From Rhodococcus globerulus NBRC 14531 (GTDB lineage Bacteria; Actinomycetota; Actinomycetes; Mycobacteriales; Mycobacteriaceae): 64,000 bases of DNA. Below are positions 28,597-37,034 of this stretch, in pieces. The stretch covers positions 310,001-374,000 of the forward strand of contig NZ_BCWX01000001.1 of assembly GCF_001894805.1 (NCBI RefSeq). The letters are read 5' to 3'. The notes below the pieces were generated by a model. The model had not been told where the DNA came from, did not search any database, and was given only the letters and a program-made list of their open reading frames with translations. The translations under genes were made by a program, and so were the position numbers. Every line of letters starts with the position of its first letter. Within the stretch, counting starts at the first letter, position 1.

Positions 28597-29337
28597 TCAC
28601 GGCGTTGCGCGCCGCAGTGTCGCCCAGGCGCCGGCGATGCACGCGATGGTCAGGACGAGAGGGAGCAGCGCCATCGGCACCACCCGTGGGACATCGACAA
28701 ACCACGAACCGATCGCCGGCCACCAGCGGGCCCAGGTGATTACGATCGCTGACAGGCCGAGCGCGCCGAAGAGTCCGGTGAGGGAGGCAAGCAGACCGGT
28801 GATCCGCCACCGCTGGTAGATCGCACCCGTCAGCATCGCGATCGAACTGGTCAGCAGCAGCGTTGCGAACAGCGCCGACAGCTGCACGGCCGTGCTGTCG
28901 GTGAAATAGCGTGCGATGCCGAACATACGCATGTGCACACCCCAGCCGTTGGTAGCGGACTCCACCACTGACAGCAGCTGCAGCGCGATTGCGAAGACCG
29001 CGGACTGCGCCAGCGCCATCACCGTTGTGGCGGTGAAGAACTCGCGGCGAGTCACGCTCAGTCCGAGTGCGAACGGGAATGTCTGGGCCATCGACTGGAG
29101 GTAGAAAGCGAGCACGAAACCGTAGACGGAGAACACGCTGCCGGTGAAACCCTCGTCCTGCTCGTTCCTGACGATCGCGTAGATGGTGAAGCTGATCAGG
29201 AACGAGACCAGCAGAATGCCGACCGGCCAGGCGATCAGCAGCGGCCATGCGACCGTATGCAATTGGAGGACGGAACCGATCCGGGACCGGGTGGGTGCCT
29301 TCGGGATCGTCCGGGGCGCGGTCGTTGTGATGCTCAT
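28597..29337 (-). CDS. ABC transporter permease
   Basis: 246 residues with six predicted membrane helices, such as LLIAWPVGILLVSFLISFTIYAI and LLLTSSIAMLTGAIY. The layout is that of ABC-2-type permeases paired with YtrB-like ATPases. It overlaps the ATPase gene by 4 bp (ATGA-type coupling). The operon structure GntR, ATPase, permease is that of YtrA-regulated exporters, which respond to cell-wall-active compounds in Firmicutes; whether that holds here is inference. Confidence 0.85.
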   Translation of the reverse strand: MSITTTAPRTIPKAPTRSRIGSVLQLHTVAWPLLIAWPVGILLVSFLISFTIYAIVRNEQDEGFTGSVFSVYGFVLAFYLQSMAQTFPFALGLSVTRREFFTATTVMALAQSAVFAIALQLLSVVESATNGWGVHMRMFGIARYFTDSTAVQLSALFATLLLTSSIAMLTGAIYQRWRITGLLASLTGLFGALGLSAIVITWARWWPAIGSWFVDVPRVVPMALLPLVLTIACIAGAWATLRRATP

Positions 29338-30269
29338 ACGGTGGTCTCCCTGCGCTGTGTGGTGGTCGCGATGACAAGTTCCTGCAAAGATGCCGGCTCC
29401 AGTTCGACCCCAGCCTCCCGCAAACGGTTCCGCTCGGTATCGGTCACGCCGGCCTGCACCGTGATTCGGGCGTGGGAGCCGAGGGACTCACGGTGCAGAA
29501 CCGTGCCGGACGCGGCAAAAGCATCTACAGCAGCGAGGGGACCGGTTGCCACTACTGCGCGGCTGCGCAGTGTGTCCGCGTCCTCGTCGAGCGCGATTCG
29601 GCCGTGGTCGACGACGATCACGTGCTCGAGCAGATTGGCTACCTCGTCGATCAGGTGAGTCGAAAGCACCACGGTACGTGGATGTTCGGCGTAGTCGGCA
29701 AGAAGTCGGTCGTAAAACAGTTGGCGTGCAACGGCATCGAGACCGAGGTACGGCTCGTCGAAGAGCGTCAGCGGCGCGCGGGATGCGAGCCCGATTATTA
29801 CCCCCAGTGCCGATCGCATGCCGCGCGAAAGCTTCTTTACCTTGCGGCCCAGAGGAAGTTGGAAGTCGTCGAGCAGTGCCTCGGCGAACGTGTGGTCCCA
29901 CTTCGGCAACAGATGGCTCGCGGCGGTGAGTACGTGCTTGACCCGGAGGTCTTCGGGGTATGTCTGGCTTTCCTTGACGAAGCACACGTTCGCCAGCACG
30001 TCAGAATTTTCGAACGGGGCGGCGCCGAATACCTCGACCTCGCCGCTGGTGTGCAGGTCCTGCCCGGTCAGGATCTGCATGATCGTCGTCTTGCCCGCGC
30101 CGTTACGGCCAAGCAGGCCATAGATCTTGTTGTGCTCGATCTCGAAGGAGACGTCGGAGAGCGCGTCGACATCCCCGTATCTTCTGTTCACTGCGCGCAT
30201 CGAGGCGGCGAGTTCGAAGTCGGTGAAACGCCTGATGTCGGACTCGGTCGTTGTCATGCTCGCGTTCAT
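29334..30269 (-). CDS. ABC transporter ATP-binding protein
   Basis: 311 residues. Walker A is GLLGRNGAGKTTIMQIL, the signature is LSRGMRSALGVIIGLASRAP, Walker B is LTLFDEPYLGLD and the H-loop is VLSTHLIDEV. The signature is a variant (LSRGM in place of LSGGQ), as in YtrB/EcfA-type export ATPases. The C-terminal 80 residues form an accessory domain. It is coupled by 4-bp overlaps to both the GntR gene upstream and the permease gene downstream. Confidence 0.92.
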   Translation of the reverse strand: MNASMTTTESDIRRFTDFELAASMRAVNRRYGDVDALSDVSFEIEHNKIYGLLGRNGAGKTTIMQILTGQDLHTSGEVEVFGAAPFENSDVLANVCFVKESQTYPEDLRVKHVLTAASHLLPKWDHTFAEALLDDFQLPLGRKVKKLSRGMRSALGVIIGLASRAPLTLFDEPYLGLDAVARQLFYDRLLADYAEHPRTVVLSTHLIDEVANLLEHVIVVDHGRIALDEDADTLRSRAVVATGPLAAVDAFAASGTVLHRESLGSHARITVQAGVTDTERNRLREAGVELEPASLQELVIATTTQRRETTV

Positions 30270-30628
30270 CGGGCCACCTTCCTGTCGTCCAGCATGGATT
30301 TGAGTTCGTCGAGGGGGATCTGGAGTCGTTCGGCCTCCGCTACGAGCGGCTCGATGTACTGACGTGAGAATGCTTCTCGGCGTCTGAACCTGAGTGCGTC
30401 GCGCGCACCGAGAGTGACGAACATTCCGATTCCTCGTTTCTTGTAGAGGATCCCCTCGGATACGAGCTGATTGAGGCCCTTGGCTGCCGTCGCAGGGTTG
30501 ATCCGGTGGAACGCCGCAAGTTCATTGGTCGAGGGCACCTGCCCGTCTTCGGGCAGTGAGCCGTCGATGATCGAGCCTTCGATCTGCTCGGCGATCTGCT
30601 GGAACAGTGGTCGCCCGTCGTCGATCAC
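30266..30628 (-). CDS. GntR family transcriptional regulator (YtrA subfamily)
   Basis: 120 residues: a winged helix-turn-helix (PSTNELAAFHRINPATAAKGLNQLVSEGILYKKRGIGMFV) with only a short C-terminal tail, the size typical of the YtrA subgroup. First gene of a tightly coupled operon with an ABC exporter. A perfect 11-bp inverted repeat lies 24 bp upstream of its start codon, pointing to autorepression of the whole operon. Confidence 0.92.
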   Translation of the reverse strand: MIDDGRPLFQQIAEQIEGSIIDGSLPEDGQVPSTNELAAFHRINPATAAKGLNQLVSEGILYKKRGIGMFVTLGARDALRFRRREAFSRQYIEPLVAEAERLQIPLDELKSMLDDRKVAR

Positions 30629-30651
30629 GATGATCCACGCCCGGGGCTCAC

Positions 30652-30677
30652 TGGTTCATTACTCATGTAATGAACCA
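30652..30677. promoter_or_regulatory. Palindromic operator of the GntR/ABC operon
   Basis: TGGTTCATTAC (30652-30662), spacer TCAT, GTAATGAACCA (30667-30677): a perfect 11-bp inverted repeat just upstream of the GntR start. YtrA-type regulators bind such repeats with GT...AC ends. Confidence 0.8.
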
Positions 30678-30793
30678 TAGAACTTAGTGAGGGGTGTTGG
30701 CAACCCCCGGTGACGTCGTGCCCGTTCCAGGTGTGGCCTGAGAATTCTTGCAACATCGGTTCGTTCAGCGACGTGAATGGCGCGAGCCGGAAC

Positions 30794-31572
30794 TCACCTC
30801 GAATGCCGAGTCAGGAACGACGCGCCTGCCCGTACCGCATCCCAGTCGGTGTTCACTTGGTGCGCCATCGCTTGCGAGAGCCAGGTCCGACGCTCGGCCT
30901 GCTCCCGGATCAGACCGGGGATGTCGAGGTCGAACCCCGAGAGAACGTCGGTCGCGGCGATCGTGTCCACCCTCACTTGCATGGCTTCGAGGAGGAGGTA
31001 GTCGAAATCCGTTATTGCGGAGACAAATTCGTTGGTGCTGCCCGATGCCCGGCCCGATAGCGGCGCGGTGAACGCGACATCGCCGTCGGGGTCGACAGGG
31101 AACCGCCAGTCCACGTTGACGGTGTCTACCGGTTCGAGTGTGCGCCACCACTGTAGTTCGGGCCCGAAACGCAGATAACCCGTGTCGACGCTCCGATCAC
31201 TGTATGCATCGATGGCCGCGTCGATCTGCGTATTGTCCAGGAGCTCTGCGTCGTCGATGTCATCGAAATCGATTGACCACCCGGCAGTCACGAAATCCAC
31301 CAGGTCATTCGGTACTGGTTCGAGGATGTAGGGCAACGCTTGCAGCATGTCTTCCCGGAGGCGGACCACGTAATATTCCGCGCACGGGGGACGGTTCGCC
31401 CGTCCGTGGGGGAGCGCCTGGCCGTTGTCTGCTCGCTATTGCGCAACAAATCGACTCCACCCACATCGAGGCAATACCAACCCTCGGTGAGCCCGAACCA
31501 GTGCAGGTTCCGGTTCTCTCCCCACGGTTCGACCTCGTCCACCGGTACCAGCTCGAACTGGAAACGCACCAT
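30794..31572 (-). pseudogene. DUF5984-like gene broken by a frameshift
   Basis: The ATG at 31572 begins MVRFQFELVPVDEVEPWG and continues NLHWFGLTEGWYCLDVGG, characteristic of DUF5984 proteins. The frame is then lost, and the rest of the protein appears in another frame (YYVVRLREDMLQALPYILEPVP onwards) and runs to a stop at 30794. The shift lies between about 31385 and 31470; a run of five G at 31387-31391 is one candidate site. Together the parts give about 255 residues. DUF5984 has no known function. Either a pseudogene or a sequence error. Confidence 0.7.
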
Positions 31573-31966
31573 GCCTCGATGTAACTCTATCGCCGCATAT
31601 TCCGTCCACAGGCTTTCGCGCGAGAGCATCTGAGAAGGTGGGTATCTCGGTCGTCGACGTGCAAAAGTCGATGGAAACAAGAAGCGGGGCAATGTACTTC
31701 GCGCGCGATCCCTTTCCGAAGGCCAACGTCGTAGTGCGGAACGACCCGTAGTAGTCGCTGCAACCGACGTGACGAACCCAATCGCCCTGAGTTGCGTGCC
31801 ACGGACTCGGGGTGAGGTGCGCGGAGACTGTGATGAAAAGGCGGCCTCCGAGTGAGCGGCCGAATTCAGTTCGGCAGTTCGGGCATGGCGCGAGAAAATC
31901 CATGCTGGACATAAACAAGTCCCACGACTTAGAGTTCAGTCCAACGACTGAAAGGTGAGTACAGGG
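31573..31966. other. 394-bp region upstream of the catabolic operon
   Basis: A minus-strand frame (31436-31918) starts with a plausible segment (MDFLAPCPNCRTEFGRSLGG) but runs into the antisense of the DUF5984-like gene, so I do not call it. The right end holds the promoter and a candidate operator (31917-31930) of the genes that follow. Confidence 0.45.
31917..31930. promoter_or_regulatory. Candidate TetR operator AAGTC-N4-GACTT (site 1)
   Basis: AAGTC at 31917-31921 and GACTT at 31926-31930, 37 bp before the first gene of the operon. The same half-sites with the same 4-nt spacer occur in the larger palindrome at 35279-35308 next to the TetR gene. Shared sequence and spacing are the evidence; binding is inference. 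Confidence 0.5.
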
Positions 31967-32767
31967 ATGGAAAATCTAGGTAAGGAAGCTGTATACGCGG
32001 TGATGACGACTCGGCCCGCCGAGATCGGTTCGGCGTTCGATGAGGCAAACCAAGACTTCGTGTTCGGCGAGATCTGGTCCCGCCCTGGATTGAGCCGGCG
32101 CAACAGACGTTGGGTCACACTGACCTGCGTTGGGGCTGCTGTTGCGCCTCGTGCCATAGACGAGCAGGTCTATGGCGCGCTGAACAGCGGTGACATGACC
32201 GTCGACGAGATGCTCGAGTTTGTCTTGCATTTCGCTGTGTACAACGGTTGGCCTAAAGCTTCACATCTCGAAGGCGTCGTTCGCCGCCAGTGGGCCCGGA
32301 TAGAGAAGGACCGAGGTCTCGAGCGTTCCCCAATTGAACCTGCGAGCAATGACACTCTCGGGCTTAATGATTGGGACGATCGGATCGAACGTGGTGTAAA
32401 AGAATTCATGGACGTCAATCTGATCGACGCTCCATCGCCCGATACTCCCTATATTCACGCCGGGATCTTGAACTTCGTCTTTGGACACGTCTGGCAGCGC
32501 CCGGGTTTGACGAGGCGGGATCGACGGTTCATCACTGTTGCATCCGTGGCGGTGAACGATGCAGTGACGCCGCTGCAATCACATGTCGGCTCGGCCTTGG
32601 AATCGGGCGATATCACCAAGTCGGAGATGGATGAAGTAGTTCTCCAGCTATCCGCATACTCGGGATTTGCCAAAGGTGAAGCCCTACAGACGACTGCCGA
32701 CGAAGCATGGGATCGACTGAGCCTGGCCCGGACTGCCGTTGGCGGCGTCCGACATGAGAGCGCCTAG
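31967..32767 (+). CDS. Carboxymuconolactone-decarboxylase-like protein, two domains
   Basis: 266 residues from the ATG at 31967, chosen for the AAAGGTGAG ribosome-binding site; a GTG at 31955 is the alternative. Two similar halves each carry the CMD helical pattern: FVFGEIWSRPGLSRRNRRWVTLT in the first, FVFGHVWQRPGLTRRDRRFITVA in the second. Each half is followed by a VLHFAVYNGWPKA- or LQLSAYSGFAKG-type helix. The AhpD-type CxxC motif is absent, so peroxidase activity is unlikely. CMD-like proteins take part in lactone and aromatic degradation. First gene of an apparent operon with an SDR and an aldehyde dehydrogenase. Confidence 0.85.
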   Translation: MENLGKEAVYAVMTTRPAEIGSAFDEANQDFVFGEIWSRPGLSRRNRRWVTLTCVGAAVAPRAIDEQVYGALNSGDMTVDEMLEFVLHFAVYNGWPKASHLEGVVRRQWARIEKDRGLERSPIEPASNDTLGLNDWDDRIERGVKEFMDVNLIDAPSPDTPYIHAGILNFVFGHVWQRPGLTRRDRRFITVASVAVNDAVTPLQSHVGSALESGDITKSEMDEVVLQLSAYSGFAKGEALQTTADEAWDRLSLARTAVGGVRHESA

Positions 32768-32821
32768 TACGTCGCCAGAAATTACATTCGAAAAGTTGAT
32801 GTCTAAAGGAGAACTTCGAAC

Positions 32822-33652
32822 ATGTCAGGATTAGAAGGCCGCGTCGCTTTTATCACCGGAGCCGGGCGGGGACAGGGCCGAGCGCATGCGATACGGCTCG
32901 CCCGTGAAGGCGTCGACATCATTGGCGTTGATATCTGCGAGAACGTGGACTCGATGACCTATCCGAATGCCAGCGAAGCTGACCTCGAAGAGACAGTGCG
33001 GTTGGTGGAGAAGGAATCTCGGCGCATGGTCGGCCTGAAAGCTGACGTGCGGAACTATCGACAACTCACTGCCGCCTTCGAGGAGGGGTACGAGCAGTTC
33101 GGTCGCGTCGACATCGTTATTGCCAATGCAGGCATCATCCGGATGGGGGCAGAATCGGAGGATTTTCTGGCGGACTGGAACGATGTCATCGACACCAATC
33201 TGACCGGGGTTTATCACACGGTGCGAGCGGCGCTGCCTGCCATGCGCGAGGCTGCGCGCGGCGGGTCGATCGTCATCACCAGTTCGACTGCCGGTCTCAA
33301 AGCTTCCTCGTCGTTGTCAGCCAGCGGCAATGCGTACGCGTCTGCCAAACGTGGCGTTGTGGCTCTGATGCAGGGTTTGGCAGCACATCTCGCCCCGGAA
33401 TGGATTCGGGTCAACACCATCCATCCCACCGGAGTAGCCAGCGGGATGACCCAGAATGCCGCGATGGACGCCCTCATGGCGCATGCCGCTGCCGGCGGCT
33501 CGAACTCGATCTCCGGGATGCAAAACGCTTTACCGCTGCAAATGCTCGAGTGTGGAGACGTCGCCAATGCTGTCGCATATCTCGTTTCCGATGAAGCCAA
33601 ATTCATCACCGGCATCCAATGGCCACTCGACGCCGGATTCATGATTCGCTGA
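32822..33652 (+). CDS. Mycofactocin-coupled SDR family oxidoreductase (1)
   Basis: 276 residues. The nucleotide motif TGAGRGQGRAHAIRLA followed by a DIIGVDIC acidic strand is characteristic of the mycofactocin-associated SDR subfamily, whose NAD is bound tightly and recycled by mycofactocin rather than free NAD. Catalytic Ser and Tyr-x-x-x-Lys are in VITSSTAG and YASAKRG. A longer loop after strand 2 (SMTYPNASEADLEETVRLVE) is also typical. The family includes carveol dehydrogenase. A strong AAAGGAG precedes the ATG. No mycofactocin biosynthesis genes lie in this window. Confidence 0.9.
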   Translation: MSGLEGRVAFITGAGRGQGRAHAIRLAREGVDIIGVDICENVDSMTYPNASEADLEETVRLVEKESRRMVGLKADVRNYRQLTAAFEEGYEQFGRVDIVIANAGIIRMGAESEDFLADWNDVIDTNLTGVYHTVRAALPAMREAARGGSIVITSSTAGLKASSSLSASGNAYASAKRGVVALMQGLAAHLAPEWIRVNTIHPTGVASGMTQNAAMDALMAHAAAGGSNSISGMQNALPLQMLECGDVANAVAYLVSDEAKFITGIQWPLDAGFMIR

Positions 33653-33677
33653 CAGTCATTCGAGACAAGGAAGTTCT

Positions 33678-35156
33678 ATGACTGCAACATATGGTGCTGC
33701 AACCGTTTTCGATGAACTTCCCAGCGGACTTCTCATCGGCAGTGACTGGGTTTCGGGCTCCTCGGGTGGATCGTACGAGCACGTGTATCCGGCAAGCGGC
33801 CGACGGAACGCAACGATCGAGATCGCCGGCGAAGTCGAAATCGACCGTGCAGTGAAGTCTGCGTGGGAGGCTCATCGTGAGTGGATCGCGTACACGCCTG
33901 AGCGTCGTCGCGATCTTTTGTTCGACCTCGCCGACGCGGTGAAAGCTGACGTCGATCGTCTCGCGCGGCTCAACGTGCATGACTTCGGTGTTCCGATAAT
34001 GATGAGTGCCGGGCACATCGGATTGGCTGAAAAGTTCATCCGGTACTACGCCGGATACGTCGACAAGGCCCACGGATCGAGTACCCCCGTGTCCAACAAG
34101 TTCGACGTCAACCTGATCGAACGCGAGCCCTACGGAGTAGTCGGCATCATCGCACCCTGGAATGGGCCGATGGTGGTCGTCGGACTCAACGTTGCTCCTG
34201 CCCTCGCCGCCGGAAACGCAGTCGTACTCAAACCTTCCGAACTCTCCCCATTCACATCACTGCGATTCGGCGAACTCTGTCTCGAGGTAGGTCTACCACC
34301 CGGACTGGTCAATGTGCTGCCATCCGGACCCGAAGGCGGTGCCGCGCTCGTCCGCCATCGCGGGATCAGCAAGATCCACTTCACAGGCGGAGGCGACACC
34401 GCAAAAAAGATCATCGCCGAAGCTGCTGCCAATCTCACCCCGGTGGCCACCGAACTGGGTGGCAAATCCGCCAACATCGTCTTCGCTGACGCCGATCTGG
34501 ATGCGGCGGCAAAACTGTCGGCGTTTCAAGGTCCACTTGGACAGGCCGGTCAGAGCTGTGCGTGTGGTAGTCGAATCCTTGTGCAGGACTCCGTCTACGA
34601 CGCGTTCATCGAGAAATTTCTCGCTGTGGTGCAGTCGGTGAAAATCGGAGAACCTTTCGATCCAAGCGTCGTAGTCGGGCCAGTGGTAAGTCAGGTGGCG
34701 GCGGATCGCATCCTCGAGACCATTGATCGGGCATCAACCGAGGAGATGGGTGAACTCATCGCCGGTGGCAAACGACTCGGTGGAGACCTGGCAGACGGCT
34801 TCTTCATAGAACCCACCGTCTTCACCGACGTCGACAATCACTCACCGTTGGCCCGGATCGAAACATTCGGCCCAGTCGTCTCGATAATGCGATTCACCGA
34901 CGAAGCACAGGCCGTGGGCATCGCGAACGACACCGTTTTCGGACTCAACGCCTACATTCAAACCAACGACCTCACACGCGCACATCGAGTTGCGCGTCAG
35001 CTCGAAGCAGGCTCGGTCTGGGTCAATCGCAACAGCGATATCTCACCCCAAAGTCCTTACGGCGGTTATAAACAGAGTGGTACAGGTAGAGCAGGGGGAC
35101 TCGAGGGCCTCCACGAGTTTCAGCAAGTGAAGAACATTCGTATCGGAATGTCGTGA
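33678..35156 (+). CDS. NAD-dependent aldehyde dehydrogenase (1)
   Basis: 492 residues, the usual length. It has the oxyanion Asn region (IIAPWNGPM), the cofactor-binding KPSELSPF, the general-base Glu in ELGGKSANIV and the catalytic C294 in GQSCACGSR. An AAGGAA ribosome-binding site precedes the ATG. It lies 25 bp after the SDR gene, so alcohol oxidation by the SDR followed by aldehyde oxidation to the acid is the natural reading. Cytoplasmic. Confidence 0.93.
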   Translation: MTATYGAATVFDELPSGLLIGSDWVSGSSGGSYEHVYPASGRRNATIEIAGEVEIDRAVKSAWEAHREWIAYTPERRRDLLFDLADAVKADVDRLARLNVHDFGVPIMMSAGHIGLAEKFIRYYAGYVDKAHGSSTPVSNKFDVNLIEREPYGVVGIIAPWNGPMVVVGLNVAPALAAGNAVVLKPSELSPFTSLRFGELCLEVGLPPGLVNVLPSGPEGGAALVRHRGISKIHFTGGGDTAKKIIAEAAANLTPVATELGGKSANIVFADADLDAAAKLSAFQGPLGQAGQSCACGSRILVQDSVYDAFIEKFLAVVQSVKIGEPFDPSVVVGPVVSQVAADRILETIDRASTEEMGELIAGGKRLGGDLADGFFIEPTVFTDVDNHSPLARIETFGPVVSIMRFTDEAQAVGIANDTVFGLNAYIQTNDLTRAHRVARQLEAGSVWVNRNSDISPQSPYGGYKQSGTGRAGGLEGLHEFQQVKNIRIGMS

Positions 35157-35278
35157 TCGAGAATCGCCGTAGTTTCCCTTCGAGTACCTCTCCACATGCT
35201 CGGTGGTTTCGTCCTTCTGTGCCGCGCTTGTCGGGTGTGGGGACGCCACGTGCCGCATCCCGCCTTCAGGCGAGGCGT

Positions 35279-35308
35279 CGAAGCCTAAGTCTTTGGACTT
35301 AGGCTTCG
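35279..35308. promoter_or_regulatory. Perfect 13-bp palindrome abutting the TetR start (operator or terminator)
   Basis: CGAAGCCTAAGTC (35279-35291), spacer TTTG, GACTTAGGCTTCG (35296-35308), directly followed by the ATG at 35309. It contains AAGTC-N4-GACTT, also found at 31917-31930. It could be the TetR operator, the terminator of the upstream operon, or both. No T run follows. Confidence 0.65.
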
Positions 35309-35968
35309 ATGATGGTTACATTAGGTGTGCCAAAATACGCCCCTGCAGCCGTAAACCTGTCGGCCAAACAGCAGCTGATTCTCACTGCTGAGCGACTCTA
35401 TGCTCTGCATGGCTTCGATGGTGTGCCGCTGAGGCACATCGGAACTGCGGCAGGTATGGCCAACAAGTCCGCGGTGCAATACCACTTCGGAGGCAAAGAG
35501 GGCTTGATACAAGCCATCCTGGCGTACCGGGTCGAAGAACTGACACGGAGGCGAGCAATTCTCGGCGCGCGCTCTTCTGCAACGGACCTGAGAAGTGTCC
35601 TCGAAGCGCATCAGTTGCCTTTGATGGAACTCGCTGAGGACGAAGACTGCTACTACTTGCCGTTTCTCGAGCAACTCATTCGGGTGGTGCATCCTCTTGA
35701 CGACCTACCTGAGGGGTCTCGAGACTCTGAACGTGTCTACTACGAGCGAGTTGGCGCTCTCCTTGGACACATTCCACAAGCGTTGCGCGAGATCAGAATT
35801 CACCAAGCCTCCGGAATGTGCTTGCACACAAGTGCCGACCGCCACCGTCAACGTTTGCTCGGCGCCCCCGTTGCGTCATATGCCGTATATGTCAGTCAAC
35901 TCCTCGACACGCTCGTAGCCATGCTTACGACTCCACCCTCGACGGAAACGCTTGCAGCACTTGGATAA
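35309..35968 (+). CDS. TetR family transcriptional regulator (catabolic cluster, plus strand)
   Basis: 219 residues from the ATG at 35309, which abuts the palindrome at 35279-35308 and has no ribosome-binding site, so a leaderless transcript or a later start (GTG at 35327) is likely. The helix-turn-helix reads VPLRHIGTAAGMANKSAVQYHFGGKEGLI. The C-terminal domain has FLEQLIRVVHPLDD and HTSADRHRQRL segments. Candidate operators lie at its own start and 37 bp before the CMD/SDR/ALDH operon, so it probably controls both. Confidence 0.88.
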   Translation: MMVTLGVPKYAPAAVNLSAKQQLILTAERLYALHGFDGVPLRHIGTAAGMANKSAVQYHFGGKEGLIQAILAYRVEELTRRRAILGARSSATDLRSVLEAHQLPLMELAEDEDCYYLPFLEQLIRVVHPLDDLPEGSRDSERVYYERVGALLGHIPQALREIRIHQASGMCLHTSADRHRQRLLGAPVASYAVYVSQLLDTLVAMLTTPPSTETLAALG

Positions 35969-35994
35969 CTCCACGATCGCGACCCGTCTCGCGT

Positions 35995-36627
35995 TCAGCG
36001 AGTCACAGAAGCGGGCGGCCGATCGGTCCCAGCTGTCTCGTTGTGCTGCGAGGCCTGATAGCCAGTGGTCAGCAAGAAGACGGTGCGATCAATTGTCGGC
36101 ATGATGTCGCTGATCGCGATCTGGTTTTCGCGGCACCGACCTACGAGTCCGTAGACGACGGCCGAAAGTATCGACTGCAGTTCTGTGACGAATTCAGGGT
36201 CTACGTCGGACATGACTGATCTGCCGATGCGTATGACGGGGTCGAAGCTGTCCATGCCGAGATCACGGTCGCCGACGACGGTCCGTACTTGAAAGTACGC
36301 AAAGAGCATCGTCGGGTGCTTTTCCCAAGGTTCGAATATCGACCCCATCACCCGCATTATGGCCGGGTGCAGGGGCTCATTCGGGCCGCGCGTGTGATTG
36401 ACGAGCCCGGAGTGATTCTCCATCATCCACCGTTCGATGGCAGCAGCGATCAATTCTTCTCGAGTGGCATACCGTTTGTAGATAGTCGACAGCGACGTGC
36501 GGGCACGACGCGCGACTTCGCGGAGTTGCACCGCGTCGTACCCTTCGTCCTCGAGGAAGTCGATGACGGTGTCGAGAAGTGGGTCTCGTGTGAGCTCCGG
36601 ACCGCCCGCAAGATCTACATTCTCCAT
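35995..36627 (-). CDS. TetR family transcriptional regulator (catabolic cluster, minus strand)
   Basis: 210 residues. The helix-turn-helix reads VQLREVARRARTSLSTIYKRYATREELI. The C-terminal part (HPAIMRVMGSIFEPWEKHPTMLFAYFQVRT) resembles the KstR2/cholesterol-regulator-like TetR_C group, but this is a loose similarity. It is divergent from the ferredoxin-P450-SDR operon, with two palindromes (36653-36667 and 36677-36691) in the intervening region, the classic local-repressor arrangement. Confidence 0.88.
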   Translation of the reverse strand: MENVDLAGGPELTRDPLLDTVIDFLEDEGYDAVQLREVARRARTSLSTIYKRYATREELIAAAIERWMMENHSGLVNHTRGPNEPLHPAIMRVMGSIFEPWEKHPTMLFAYFQVRTVVGDRDLGMDSFDPVIRIGRSVMSDVDPEFVTELQSILSAVVYGLVGRCRENQIAISDIMPTIDRTVFLLTTGYQASQHNETAGTDRPPASVTR

Positions 36628-36652
36628 TTTGTGAATTCCCTTGCCTTGTCTG

Positions 36653-36691
36653 GATAACCAGGTTATCGTAGCGCTTAGTAACTCAGTTACT
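36653..36691. promoter_or_regulatory. Tandem palindromic operators TAACYNRGTTA
   Basis: GATAACCAGGTTATC (36653-36667) and AGTAACTCAGTTACT (36677-36691) are each perfect 15-bp palindromes with one central base. They share the core TAAC-Y-N-R-GTTA, and their centres are 24 bp apart. They lie between the divergent TetR and ferredoxin genes. Confidence 0.8.
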
Positions 36692-36791
36692 TACCTCACA
36701 TCCTACGGTGGCCGCACGGAAAATGTCCGCGCCGTCGGCAATCGGCGAGACCACCGCTGTTCGAGTTCGAATTCACAATGCGGAGCACCCA

Positions 36792-37034
36792 ATGACTGGT
36801 TCCCCAAAGCGCGTACATATCGATCGCGGCATGTGCGAGGCGCACGCGCTGTGTGTCGAGATCGCGCCCGAGATCTTCGACCTCGTCGACGATGACGTCG
36901 CAAGCTGCAACGAGAATCCTCCGGAAGCGTTGTGGCCCAAAGCGCTGGCCGCGGTCAGTGCTTGCCCGCGCCAGGCCATCAGCATCGTGGACGAATTGCC
37001 TGCTACTTCACCCGAAAGGTCAGTGATCCGATGA
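36792..37034 (+). CDS. [3Fe-4S] ferredoxin of a P450 system
   Basis: 80 residues from the ATG at 36792 (GGAG upstream); the open frame reaches 36708 but the extension is unlike a ferredoxin. Cluster ligands are C15, C21 and C58. H18 takes the place of the second cysteine of a 4Fe motif, a pattern usual for actinobacterial P450 ferredoxins. APEIFDL after C21 is also family-typical. It passes electrons from a ferredoxin reductase (not in the window) to the P450. The stop overlaps the P450 start (ATGA), so the two are translationally coupled. Confidence 0.92.
   Translation: MTGSPKRVHIDRGMCEAHALCVEIAPEIFDLVDDDVASCNENPPEALWPKALAAVSACPRQAISIVDELPATSPERSVIR

Noticed and set aside
31436-31918. 160-codon minus-strand frame with a plausible Cys-x-x-Cys start
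   Set aside because: The second half is the antisense or offset frame of the DUF5984-like gene, and the front half matches nothing I know.
36677-36691. KstR-type (cholesterol regulator) operator
   Set aside because: The half-sites AAC and GTT are separated by three bases here, not the two of the KstR motif, and no sterol-degradation genes are nearby.
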